In this document: piece by piece, positions 25,564 to 33,664 of the stretch
Layout: each line of letters begins with the position of its first letter
Position numbering within the stretch: position 1 is the first letter of the stretch
The notes under the pieces: generated by a model
The model's input: the letters and a program-made list of their open reading frames with translations, nothing else
Told to the model about the DNA's origin: nothing
Databases searched by the model: none
Origin: Gammaproteobacteria bacterium
GTDB taxonomy: Bacteria; Pseudomonadota; Gammaproteobacteria; Pseudomonadales; Oceanobacteraceae
Length of the DNA stretch: 33,664 nt
Direction of reading: 5' to 3'
Assembly: GCA_013373125.1 (NCBI GenBank)
Contig: JABXIK010000032.1
Location: 1-33,664 of the forward strand
Program-made: the position numbers and the translations under genes

Positions 25564-26577
25564 ATGGCTGCAGTGAACCAAGTAACCTCTGCTGAACAAA
25601 TGGACAGCGTATTATTAGAGGCGGTGAATCTTGCGTTGCATTATGAAATGGAGCATGACGAGTCGGTGGTGGTTTTAGGTGAGGACGTGGGCACTAATGG
25701 CGGGGTATTCCGAGCAACCAGTGGCTTAAAAGAAAAATTCGGGTTTAAACGTGTGATGGATACACCACTAGCCGAAGCGTTGATTGCGGGTCTTTCTGTG
25801 GGTATGGCCACTCAAGGATTAAAGCCCGTGGCTGAAATTCAATTTATGGGTTTTATTTTTCCTGCGTTTGAGCATTTATTTTGTCATGCCGCACGTATGC
25901 GTAATCGTACTCGTGGTCGCATGAGTTGCCCTATGGTATTACGTGCGCCTTATGGTGGCGGCATTCATGCGCCTGAGCATCACAGTGAAAGTACCGAAGC
26001 ATTAATTGCGCATACGCCTGGTATTCGCGTAGTCATTCCTTCCTCTCCAGCACGAGCATATGGTTTGTTATTGGCTGCCATTCGTGACCCTGATCCCGTT
26101 GTTTTCTTAGAACCCAAGCGCATCTATCGTGGTGCGAAACAATCCATCATAAATAATGGCGAAGCTTTGCCGTTAGATACTTGTTTTACTCTGCGAACGG
26201 GCACCGATGTTACGCTTATTAGTTGGGGCGCATGTATCGCGGATACCTTGCAAGCAGCGGATGCATTAGCAGAAAAAGGCATCTCAGCTGAAGTCATTGA
26301 TGTGGCAACGATCAAGCCTTTAGATATGCGTACCATGATCACGTCGGTGGTGAATACTGGGCGTTGTGTGATTGTGCATGAAGCGGCGCGATCATTTGCA
26401 GTGGGCGCTGAAATCGCGGCACAAGTGAGTGAGAAATGTTTTTTAAATTTGTTGGCACCTGTGCAACGGGTTACCGGGTTTGATACACACATGCCGTATT
26501 TTAAGAATGAGCATTTCTATTTGCCCAACAGTGCCGACATAGTGGCAGCAGTGGAAAAATGCTTTAAAGAAGCATGA
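25564..26577 (+). CDS. bkdB: Branched-chain 2-oxoacid dehydrogenase E1 beta subunit
   Basis: A 337-residue partner of the preceding E1 alpha in a heterotetramer. The family order is visible: VVVLGEDVGTNGGVFRATSGL (Glu for TPP activation), DTPLAEALIAGLSVGMA, AEIQFMGFIFPAFEH, RAPYGGGIHAPEHHSES with the active-site histidines, and the C-terminal domain VTLISWGACI and IDVATIKPLD. The start is ATG at 25564 because GGAGGTGA precedes it at ideal distance; the GTG one codon earlier is too close to that site. 24 bases separate it from E1 alpha, so the two are co-translated. Confidence 0.93.
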   Translation: MAAVNQVTSAEQMDSVLLEAVNLALHYEMEHDESVVVLGEDVGTNGGVFRATSGLKEKFGFKRVMDTPLAEALIAGLSVGMATQGLKPVAEIQFMGFIFPAFEHLFCHAARMRNRTRGRMSCPMVLRAPYGGGIHAPEHHSESTEALIAHTPGIRVVIPSSPARAYGLLLAAIRDPDPVVFLEPKRIYRGAKQSIINNGEALPLDTCFTLRTGTDVTLISWGACIADTLQAADALAEKGISAEVIDVATIKPLDMRTMITSVVNTGRCVIVHEAARSFAVGAEIAAQVSEKCFLNLLAPVQRVTGFDTHMPYFKNEHFYLPNSADIVAAVEKCFKEA

Positions 26578-26667
26578 GTTGCCGAAAACTAAAATGTGAA
26601 GGCGAATAAATTATTGGAAACTAACCTTAATAATTGAACATTTCAGGCCCAAGATAAGGAAGGTGTC

Positions 26668-27795
26668 ATGAAGTACTTCAAACTCCCGGATTTAGGTGAA
26701 GGCTTAAGTGAAGCCGAAATCGTCGAGTGGCATGTCAAAGTGGGCGAACAAGTCTCTGTGGACCAACTCATGGTATCGGTAGAAACGGCAAAAGCCATAG
26801 TGGAGGTTCCTTCACCTCAAGCCGGAGTGATCACCGCATTGTTTGCTGAGCCAGGTGATGTGGTGCACATAGGTGAGCCTTTAGTGGAGTACGAAGGTGG
26901 GCAAGATGATTCTGGCACTGTGGTAGGCGATTTATCCCTAAGCGCCAAGCATGCAGGTGAAGATGACTTTATTGTAGGCAGTGCCCATCAGCCGTTTGCG
27001 CAACATGGCATTAAGGCGACGCCTAGTGTTCGAGCACTAGCAAAACGTTTAAATGTGGATTTATCACACATTAAAGCCAGTGGCGGTGATGGCCGCATTA
27101 CCAGTTTGGATGTGGAGCGAGCCGCACAACTTAATGCAGATAAAGGGCATAGCGAATCCTTAAAAGGCGTGCGTAAAGTGATGGCCAAAAACATGGCTGA
27201 CAGCCATGCGCAGGTGGTACCGGTCACTTTACACGATGATGTGGATGTACATGCTTGGTTCAATCAAGATAATAAACAAGACATCACCATGCGGTTAGTG
27301 CATGCCATTGCTAAAGCCTGTGAAGTTGAGCCAAGTATGAACGTATGGTTTGACGGTGAGCAATTATCTAGACGAGTATTAACTCAAATCGATTTAGGCA
27401 TTGCGGTCGATACGGAGCAAGGCTTGTTTGTACCAGTTTTACGCAATATCAATGGACGCGATTTAGATGACTTACGCAGTGGCTTGAATGCGTTAAGGGC
27501 TGCCGTTAAAAGTCGAAAAATTCCTCCGCAAGAAATGCAAGGTGCAACTATTACGTTGAGTAATTTTGGAACCCTAGCTGGGAAATACGCTAATCCAGTG
27601 GTGGTACCACCACAAGTGACGATCGTTGGTGCTGGTGGTATTCGACAGGAGGTAGTGGCGTATCACGGTGAAACTGTGGTTCATCCTGTTTTGCCGTTAT
27701 CGGTGACGTTTGATCACCGTGCGGTCACCGGAGGTGAAGCCGCACGCTTTTTAAAAGCCCTTATGGATGATTTAGCTTTGGCGCAAACCGATTAA
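26668..27795 (+). CDS. bkdC: Branched-chain 2-oxoacid dehydrogenase E2 (dihydrolipoamide acyltransferase)
   Basis: The core of the BCKDH complex. Residues 1-75 form a lipoyl domain with Lys42 in VSVETAKAIVEVPSP as the lipoylation site. Residues 116-150 form the peripheral subunit-binding domain (ATPSVRALAKRLNVDLS, GDGRITSLDVERA). The catalytic domain (165-375) ends with SVTFDHRAVTGGEAARF, His350 in the DHR motif. At 375 residues it is compact, with one lipoyl domain and short linkers. AAGGAAGG lies before the ATG. A 90-base gap separates it from E1 beta. The E3 subunit is missing from the operon and must come from elsewhere in the genome. Its stop overlaps the end of the convergent monooxygenase gene by 4 bases. 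Confidence 0.93.
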   Translation: MKYFKLPDLGEGLSEAEIVEWHVKVGEQVSVDQLMVSVETAKAIVEVPSPQAGVITALFAEPGDVVHIGEPLVEYEGGQDDSGTVVGDLSLSAKHAGEDDFIVGSAHQPFAQHGIKATPSVRALAKRLNVDLSHIKASGGDGRITSLDVERAAQLNADKGHSESLKGVRKVMAKNMADSHAQVVPVTLHDDVDVHAWFNQDNKQDITMRLVHAIAKACEVEPSMNVWFDGEQLSRRVLTQIDLGIAVDTEQGLFVPVLRNINGRDLDDLRSGLNALRAAVKSRKIPPQEMQGATITLSNFGTLAGKYANPVVVPPQVTIVGAGGIRQEVVAYHGETVVHPVLPLSVTFDHRAVTGGEAARFLKALMDDLALAQTD

Positions 27796-29279
27796 CCGGC
27801 TTTACTGGCCATTTGCAGTGAGTGCTTTTTTTCAAAATGTAGAATCCCATCCGCAATGGGTTTTTTGAGTAATATTTTTTTATCCACTTCGTATTTGTTC
27901 AGCACGCGCCAAGGTAGTGTTTTACCTTGGCGAGGCAAGATGTTTTTAGCCCTTAGTACATAACCGGATGCCATTTCATCCATAATGGTTTCATCAAGGG
28001 CGATTTCGCTTTCATTTTTTGGCATGGCTACATGAAATTCGTTTTCATCCATGTAATTGAATAATCGACATAAGTAATTAGCCGATAGGTCCGCTTTTAA
28101 TGTCCATGGCGCATTGGTGTATCCGAAGATCCAAGCAATATTTGGGATGTTCTCGGCTAATACGCCCTTATAGGTCATGTGTTCATTTAATTTTAAATTC
28201 TTGTGATCAATGCTCAGTGACATGCCACCTAAAGCTTGTAAATTTAAGCCGGTTGCTGTGATGATGATATCCGCTTCCAAATGCTCGCCTGATTCTAATT
28301 GAATACCTGTTTCTGTGAATGTTTTGATGTTATCTGTCACCACACTGGCTTTACCTTGGGTAATGGCTTCAAATAAATCCCCGTCGGGAACGGCACATAA
28401 TCTTTGGTCCCAAGGTTGATAATGAGGAGAAAAGTGGCGCATATCAAAGTCTTGAGGAAGATGTTTTTTTACAGCGGACAGTAAAAGTTTACGCAAAGCA
28501 TTTGGCCACTTCTTAGCCGCTTTAAACATAGTGCGTTGCAGAAAAATATTACGTGATCTTGCTAAACTAAATACCCAACGATTGGGTAGGAAGTAACTCA
28601 AAAATTTTGTGATACCGTCTTCAGAAGGAATTGAGAAAATATAAGAAGGTGAGCGTTGCAGCATGGTGACATGGGCGGCCTTATCTGCCATGGCAGGCAC
28701 TATGGTTACGGCGGTGGCGCCACTACCTATGACCACGATTTTTTTATTTGTGTAATCATAGTCTTTTGGCCATTGTTGAGGATGCAGAATATCCCCTTTA
28801 AATTGCTCTTCTGCTTTGAAGGATGGGCGATAACCCTGATCGTAATTGTAATATCCTGTGCAAGGAATTAGGTATTGGCAAGTAAACTGCTGACGGCTTT
28901 CATCGGTTTCATTAATGGCTTCAAGGGTCCAAAGTTGTTGAGCACTATCCCAATTGGCATGATCAATTTTTAGTGAATATTGCACTGTATCTTGCACATG
29001 GAACGTCTTAGCTGTTTGCTGAATGTATTGGCGAATAGAATCACCATCGGCTAAAACACTTAATCCATCCCAGGGGTGGAAGTCGTAACCAAAGCTGGCC
29101 ATGTCGCTGTCGCTGCGAATACCTGGATAGCGAAATAAATCCCATGTGCCACCCATTGCTTGGCGGCGCTCTAAAATAGCAAAATACTTGTTGGGACATT
29201 GCTGCTTTAAATGACAGGCCATGCCAATGCCAGATAAACCTGCGCCAATGATGAGAATATCAAAGTGTTGGGTTGTCAT
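27792..29279 (-). CDS. almA: AlmA-like flavin-containing (Baeyer-Villiger type) monooxygenase
   Basis: A 495-residue FAD/NADPH monooxygenase. It has GAGLSGIG (12-19) for FAD, LERRQAMGGTWDLFRYPGIRSDSD split across 37-59, the Baeyer-Villiger fingerprint F-x-G-x-x-x-H-x-x-x-W-P (160-171, FKGDILHPQQWP), and GSGATA (185-190) for NADPH. Length and the RYPGIRSDSDM block resemble AlmA of Acinetobacter and Alcanivorax, implicated in oxidation of very-long-chain alkanes; EthA-type ketone monooxygenases share most of these motifs. The gene is not beside other alkane genes. It is convergent with the BCKDH E2 gene, overlapping by 4 bases, so no terminator can lie between them. Substrate assignment is tentative. 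Confidence 0.85.
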   Translation of the reverse strand: MTTQHFDILIIGAGLSGIGMACHLKQQCPNKYFAILERRQAMGGTWDLFRYPGIRSDSDMASFGYDFHPWDGLSVLADGDSIRQYIQQTAKTFHVQDTVQYSLKIDHANWDSAQQLWTLEAINETDESRQQFTCQYLIPCTGYYNYDQGYRPSFKAEEQFKGDILHPQQWPKDYDYTNKKIVVIGSGATAVTIVPAMADKAAHVTMLQRSPSYIFSIPSEDGITKFLSYFLPNRWVFSLARSRNIFLQRTMFKAAKKWPNALRKLLLSAVKKHLPQDFDMRHFSPHYQPWDQRLCAVPDGDLFEAITQGKASVVTDNIKTFTETGIQLESGEHLEADIIITATGLNLQALGGMSLSIDHKNLKLNEHMTYKGVLAENIPNIAWIFGYTNAPWTLKADLSANYLCRLFNYMDENEFHVAMPKNESEIALDETIMDEMASGYVLRAKNILPRQGKTLPWRVLNKYEVDKKILLKKPIADGILHFEKKHSLQMASKAG

Positions 29280-29367
29280 GAGGTTGCCTATTATTTTTAT
29301 TATGATGATTTGACCCTAAAATAAACCTCCAAGCTTGTCTATGGCCAAATAGGGCATGGCTTGGTGC

Positions 29368-29910
29368 TTATTCTGCCAAAAGAGTTTCTATCACTTTTTC
29401 AATTTTTTGCGCTTTAGGAGTATTGGCATGGGTTTCGCCAACAAAGCGATAACGAATTTGCCCTTGCTTATCAATTAGATAAAAAGTGGGCCAATAACGA
29501 TTGTTCAGCGCTCGCCAGTATCGAAAATCATTATCTAACATGGCTGGGTGATGCAGCTGAAATTCCTGCATCTTTTTTATAACGGATTCTGGCATTTTCT
29601 CGTAAGCAAATTCAGGGCTATGTATGCCTAATACAGCGAGACCTTCAGTTTGATATTTTGCTTGTACGTTATTAAGCCAAGGAAAACTACGATAACAATT
29701 CCAACAAGCAAAGGTCCAAATATCCATCAAAACAACCTTGCCTCTAAAATCTTGAGTGGTTAGCGGAGGGGATTGCAGCCAAGCCTCAGTGTTGTTTTGT
29801 ATGAATTGCGGCCAAGGTTGTGGGTAGGTCTCAGTATCTGCTTGGCAATACAACATAGAAGACAGTAATACGACCAAGCCTATAAACCGAATAGTGAGTG
29901 ACTTGCTCAT
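29368..29910 (-). CDS. Periplasmic thioredoxin-like protein (TlpA/DipZ C-terminal type)
   Basis: A 180-residue secreted protein. A signal peptide (about 1-24, cleaved near CQA-D) is followed by a thioredoxin fold. The redox motif is CWNC at 69-72 in WTFACWNCYRSFPWL, and the cis-proline is in NRYWPTFYLID. The block WTFxCWNCxRSxPWL is the one seen in the C-terminal domain of CcdA-thioredoxin (DipZ-type) proteins and cytochrome-c maturation thioredoxins. It is therefore a reductant or disulfide exchanger in the periplasm. Cys22 lies in the predicted signal sequence but no lipobox is formed. No cytochrome biogenesis gene is adjacent. Confidence 0.85.
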   Translation of the reverse strand: MSKSLTIRFIGLVVLLSSMLYCQADTETYPQPWPQFIQNNTEAWLQSPPLTTQDFRGKVVLMDIWTFACWNCYRSFPWLNNVQAKYQTEGLAVLGIHSPEFAYEKMPESVIKKMQEFQLHHPAMLDNDFRYWRALNNRYWPTFYLIDKQGQIRYRFVGETHANTPKAQKIEKVIETLLAE

Positions 29911-30052
29911 GGGAACCTCATTGCGAATGCAATAATGCTTTGATTGTTAATTGTACAATTAGTTCACACTTTAGGCTTTAAAAATTTACTTATAACAGGC
30001 ATTAAATTTTAGTTTTCGGCCGCAATAACTATCTGAAATTTAAGAGATAAAT

Positions 30053-31018
30053 ATGGAAATTAATAAAAAAATTATGGCTTCACTGCTTGCCATGGGTTTA
30101 TTGACTGGTTGTGGCAGTGATTCAGATTCGGACTCTGTTGAAAGCTATGGCGTTGATTACACAGGCAAAGAAGAATCAGCGAGCGTTACACTAGAAGATA
30201 AGGATGCCATTGCTGCTTCAACAATTGTCGCATTTGAAACACTAATGTCCTCACTTAGGAATGAGCCGAACATATTTGCATATAGTCATAGTGCCAATAG
30301 TTTCGTTGCTTCTATGAATGCATACTCAGACCTGATTGAATCCGAAGTAGGCACAGAAACGATCCCTAACGTACCAGTTGAAGGTGATTGTGGTGGTTCA
30401 GTTAAAGTCAGTGGTGATTACGAAAACTTCAGTTTTACAGCTTCTAACTTTTGCTTAGATATGGGAGCACAAGAAACTATTCTTGTGACAGCAAATGGCA
30501 GTGCGGAGTTTACAACAAATGTACAGACAGATTATAAAACGTTTACTTTTGAACAATTCTCGTTAGCGTTTAAGGAAGTAATGATTAAGTTACACGGTGA
30601 GATAGGTTCTGGGCTTAACGAAAAAGAAAACCCAGAGGTTCGAGTTTATGCAAATCTCACTATTGATGGAGAAAAACAAGCTTTGAATTTAGTTCGTGCT
30701 TGTGATTCACAAGGTGAGAATTGTAATTTTGATTTAGAGTTCAGTGCAGAAGATGGTCAGGTGCATAAAGTGATTGATTCTGTTTTGACTCAACCTGAGA
30801 TCGAATCAAATCAATGGCAAGGATATGGTAAGACCTATCTAGCAGATATTGGAAAATTATCTTTTGAGTTTGATAGTTTAACTTACTGTGAAAACGGTGA
30901 AATCAATACGGCAGATATTTATATTTGGGATAATGCGTTAAATTCTTTGGAGATAACTTATTCTCAATGTGGGGTTGAACCTAGCGTTGAATTTGTCGAA
31001 GCTTCGCAATATCAATAA
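30053..31018 (+). CDS. Uncharacterised lipoprotein
   Basis: A 321-residue protein with lipobox LLTGC (Cys20), followed by a Ser/Asp-repeat spacer (GSDSDSDSVES), typical of exported lipoproteins. The mature part has six cysteines in pairs: CGG / NFCLD, VRACDSQGENCNF, and YCENGE / YSQCGVE. These probably form disulfides in the periplasm or on the surface. Beta-strand-like segments dominate. I recognise no family. It is divergent from the thioredoxin-like gene 142 bases upstream, which could help fold it, but that link is only positional. A perfect terminator begins at its stop codon. Confidence 0.78.
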   Translation: MEINKKIMASLLAMGLLTGCGSDSDSDSVESYGVDYTGKEESASVTLEDKDAIAASTIVAFETLMSSLRNEPNIFAYSHSANSFVASMNAYSDLIESEVGTETIPNVPVEGDCGGSVKVSGDYENFSFTASNFCLDMGAQETILVTANGSAEFTTNVQTDYKTFTFEQFSLAFKEVMIKLHGEIGSGLNEKENPEVRVYANLTIDGEKQALNLVRACDSQGENCNFDLEFSAEDGQVHKVIDSVLTQPEIESNQWQGYGKTYLADIGKLSFEFDSLTYCENGEINTADIYIWDNALNSLEITYSQCGVEPSVEFVEASQYQ

Positions 31019-31042
31019 AAAAGGCGCCTAGGCGCCTTTTTT
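31017..31042. terminator. Bidirectional terminator, 26-base perfect palindrome
   Basis: AAAAAAGGCGCC-ta-GGCGCCTTTTTT: the arms are fully complementary, with T-runs on both strands. It overlaps the stop codons of the lipoprotein (plus) and of the hydroxylase-like gene (minus, ending at 31041). Confidence 0.93.
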
Positions 31043-31847
31043 ATTGTCTAATTTCTTCAGGGGTTAAACCTTGCTTCTTTTTCGATTTGTAATCCAAATA
31101 CGCTTTTACATGGGTCTTACCAAGTAACGCATCCAGATAGCTTAAAAATCCTGCATAATTGCCTTTAAATTTAGCATGATGAAAATCGTGGTACACAGGT
31201 CCATGATAAATCAAAAAAAGTCGTGCTGGATTCCAAGGAACGTCATACCCCATATGGCCATCCGCCGCTTCAAATTGCCGAATGATCACCCAAATCCAAA
31301 CCACATATAAATGACTACTTAATAGAATTGGCCCAACCAGTATTAAACCCGACGTACATGCGAATTCAAACCAATGCATGTAATTACCATTAATGGCGCA
31401 AGTATTTTTTATTCTGTGATGCACACTGTGAACATGACACATGAGCCATTTGTTTTGGTGAAATAATCGATGCATCCAATAATATAAAAAGTCATCGAGC
31501 AAAATAAAAAATACGATTTGAATCGCAATGATCCAAATACTGGGTAACTCGCCAATATGTATACCTGTACGTTTAATAAGTGGCCACAGCAATATTAAAA
31601 AGATAAAAACCACTAAAGTATTTTTGACGCTGTGATAAATAGATGGCCAAAAGGTACCGGCTACATTGATGGGCTGCTTTTGAATACGATAGGGCGAGAG
31701 CCAGCTTGGTTCTTTATATGCAAGGTATGTCCAAGGTAATGCAAACAGCATAAAAGCGACAAAACTGATGCCTAAAGTAGCCGCAGGAAATTGCCAAAAC
31801 CAAGGGTCGTTCCATAAGCTTAAATAGTCGTTGATAAGAGTGTCCAT
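31041..31847 (-). CDS. Sterol desaturase / fatty acid hydroxylase superfamily protein
   Basis: A 268-residue integral membrane protein with 4-5 hydrophobic helices and the di-iron histidine motifs of the superfamily: HRLFH (126-130), HSVHH (140-144), His158 in YMHWFEF, and HDFHH (220-224) followed by AKFKGNYAGF. Such enzymes use O2 and a membrane-bound electron donor to hydroxylate or desaturate lipids, carotenoids or sterols. The substrate cannot be assigned here. The gene is transcribed away from the thiC leader. Confidence 0.87.
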   Translation of the reverse strand: MDTLINDYLSLWNDPWFWQFPAATLGISFVAFMLFALPWTYLAYKEPSWLSPYRIQKQPINVAGTFWPSIYHSVKNTLVVFIFLILLWPLIKRTGIHIGELPSIWIIAIQIVFFILLDDFLYYWMHRLFHQNKWLMCHVHSVHHRIKNTCAINGNYMHWFEFACTSGLILVGPILLSSHLYVVWIWVIIRQFEAADGHMGYDVPWNPARLFLIYHGPVYHDFHHAKFKGNYAGFLSYLDALLGKTHVKAYLDYKSKKKQGLTPEEIRQ

Positions 31848-31950
31848 TCGATACTCATTTTATTGTTGTTATTCAGTGAATATACCCAAGGTGTTTGAAA
31901 GTCACAGGGCATAACGAGTCAATCAAGGGATATATCTGGACAATGGGGTA

Positions 31951-31980
31951 TTGAAAGTTAAGACATAGCTGGCATATCAT
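31951..31980 (+). promoter_or_regulatory. Promoter of the TPP riboswitch-thiC transcript
   Basis: TTGAAA (31951-31956) and TATCAT (31975-31980) are 18 bases apart. The expected start, about 31987, is within two bases of the first paired nucleotide of the riboswitch. Confidence 0.65.
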
Positions 31981-31988
31981 GGCCACCT

Positions 31989-32070
31989 GCTCACGGGGTG
32001 CCACTTCTTTGAAGTAGCTGAGATTTTACCCGTTGAACCTGATCCGACTAGCATCGGCGTAGGAATGAGC
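31989..32070 (+). ncRNA. TPP riboswitch (THI element) upstream of thiC
   Basis: The aptamer is closed by P1, GCTCA (31989-31993)/TGAGC (32066-32070). It holds the conserved THI-box blocks CGGGGTGCC (31994-32002), GCTGAGATTTTACCCGTTGAACCTGATC in the P2-P3 region (about 32017-32044), and the GCGTAGGAA end (32057-32065). It binds thiamine diphosphate and represses thiC when the cofactor is plentiful. A 6-bp hairpin (32076-32095, TTGCCT/AGGCAA) follows and may be part of the expression platform; it lacks a T-run, so control by translation or Rho is more likely than an intrinsic terminator. Confidence 0.93.
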
Positions 32071-32177
32071 GTGATTTGCCTATTTTCACAGGCAAGTTGC
32101 ACCTTACTGGTATGAATCTATCTTGAATTCGCCGGTTTCCCGCACGTCCTTGTTAGTGGTGACTTACTGTTAATTAA

Positions 32178-33664
<1,487 letters not shown>

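Overview
The window looks like chromosomal DNA of a marine, heterotrophic gammaproteobacterium. The gene set (AhpC/AhpF, GalU, ThiC under a TPP riboswitch, a Leu dehydrogenase/branched-chain keto acid dehydrogenase operon, an AlmA-like flavin monooxygenase, a compatible-solute operon) and the moderately AT-rich base use suggest the Oceanospirillales (Bermanella/Oleispira/Marinobacter-like lineages). That placement is inference; no rRNA or other phylogenetic marker lies in the window. There are no tRNA or rRNA genes, insertion sequences, prophage genes or CRISPR arrays.

Layout. 1-284: decayed remains of a VOC/glyoxalase-type gene. 285-3135: peroxide defence, with ahpC behind a good candidate OxyR operator, then ahpF, each with its own terminator. 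3150-5860: small genes: an alpha/beta hydrolase preceded by paired repeats, a RidA-like protein, a His/Met-rich DUF4399 lipoprotein and a GIY-YIG-like protein. 6180-9976: a large hybrid sensor kinase overlapping a lipoprotein gene. 9981-13048: divergent acetoacetyl-CoA synthetase and beta-keto acid cleavage enzyme genes, with a perfect 17-bp inverted repeat between them. 13243-16756: an M48 metalloprotease fused to a type IV pilin-like domain, a lipoprotein, a small DUF6482-like protein and an NnrU-like membrane protein.

16846-22490 (minus strand) is the most coherent system: four tightly packed genes encoding a glycerate kinase-phosphatase fusion, a glucosyl-3-phosphoglycerate synthase, a GH13 phosphorylase and GalU. 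Together they can form a closed glucosylglycerate cycle. 3-phosphoglycerate plus nucleotide-glucose gives glucosylglycerate. Phosphorolysis then returns glucose-1-phosphate (to UDP-glucose by GalU) and glycerate (to a phosphoglycerate by the kinase).

22624-27795: a GNAT acetyltransferase, then a leucine dehydrogenase - E1alpha - E1beta - E2 operon for branched-chain amino acid catabolism. The E3 component is not present here. 27792-31847: an AlmA-like monooxygenase convergent with E2, a periplasmic thioredoxin-like protein, a lipoprotein and a fatty acid hydroxylase-superfamily membrane protein. 31951-33664: a promoter, TPP riboswitch and thiC, which runs off the window end.

The observations most worth following up are the glucosylglycerate cycle and its bifunctional first enzyme, the M48-pilin fusion, and the operator-like palindrome between aacS and the keto acid cleavage gene.
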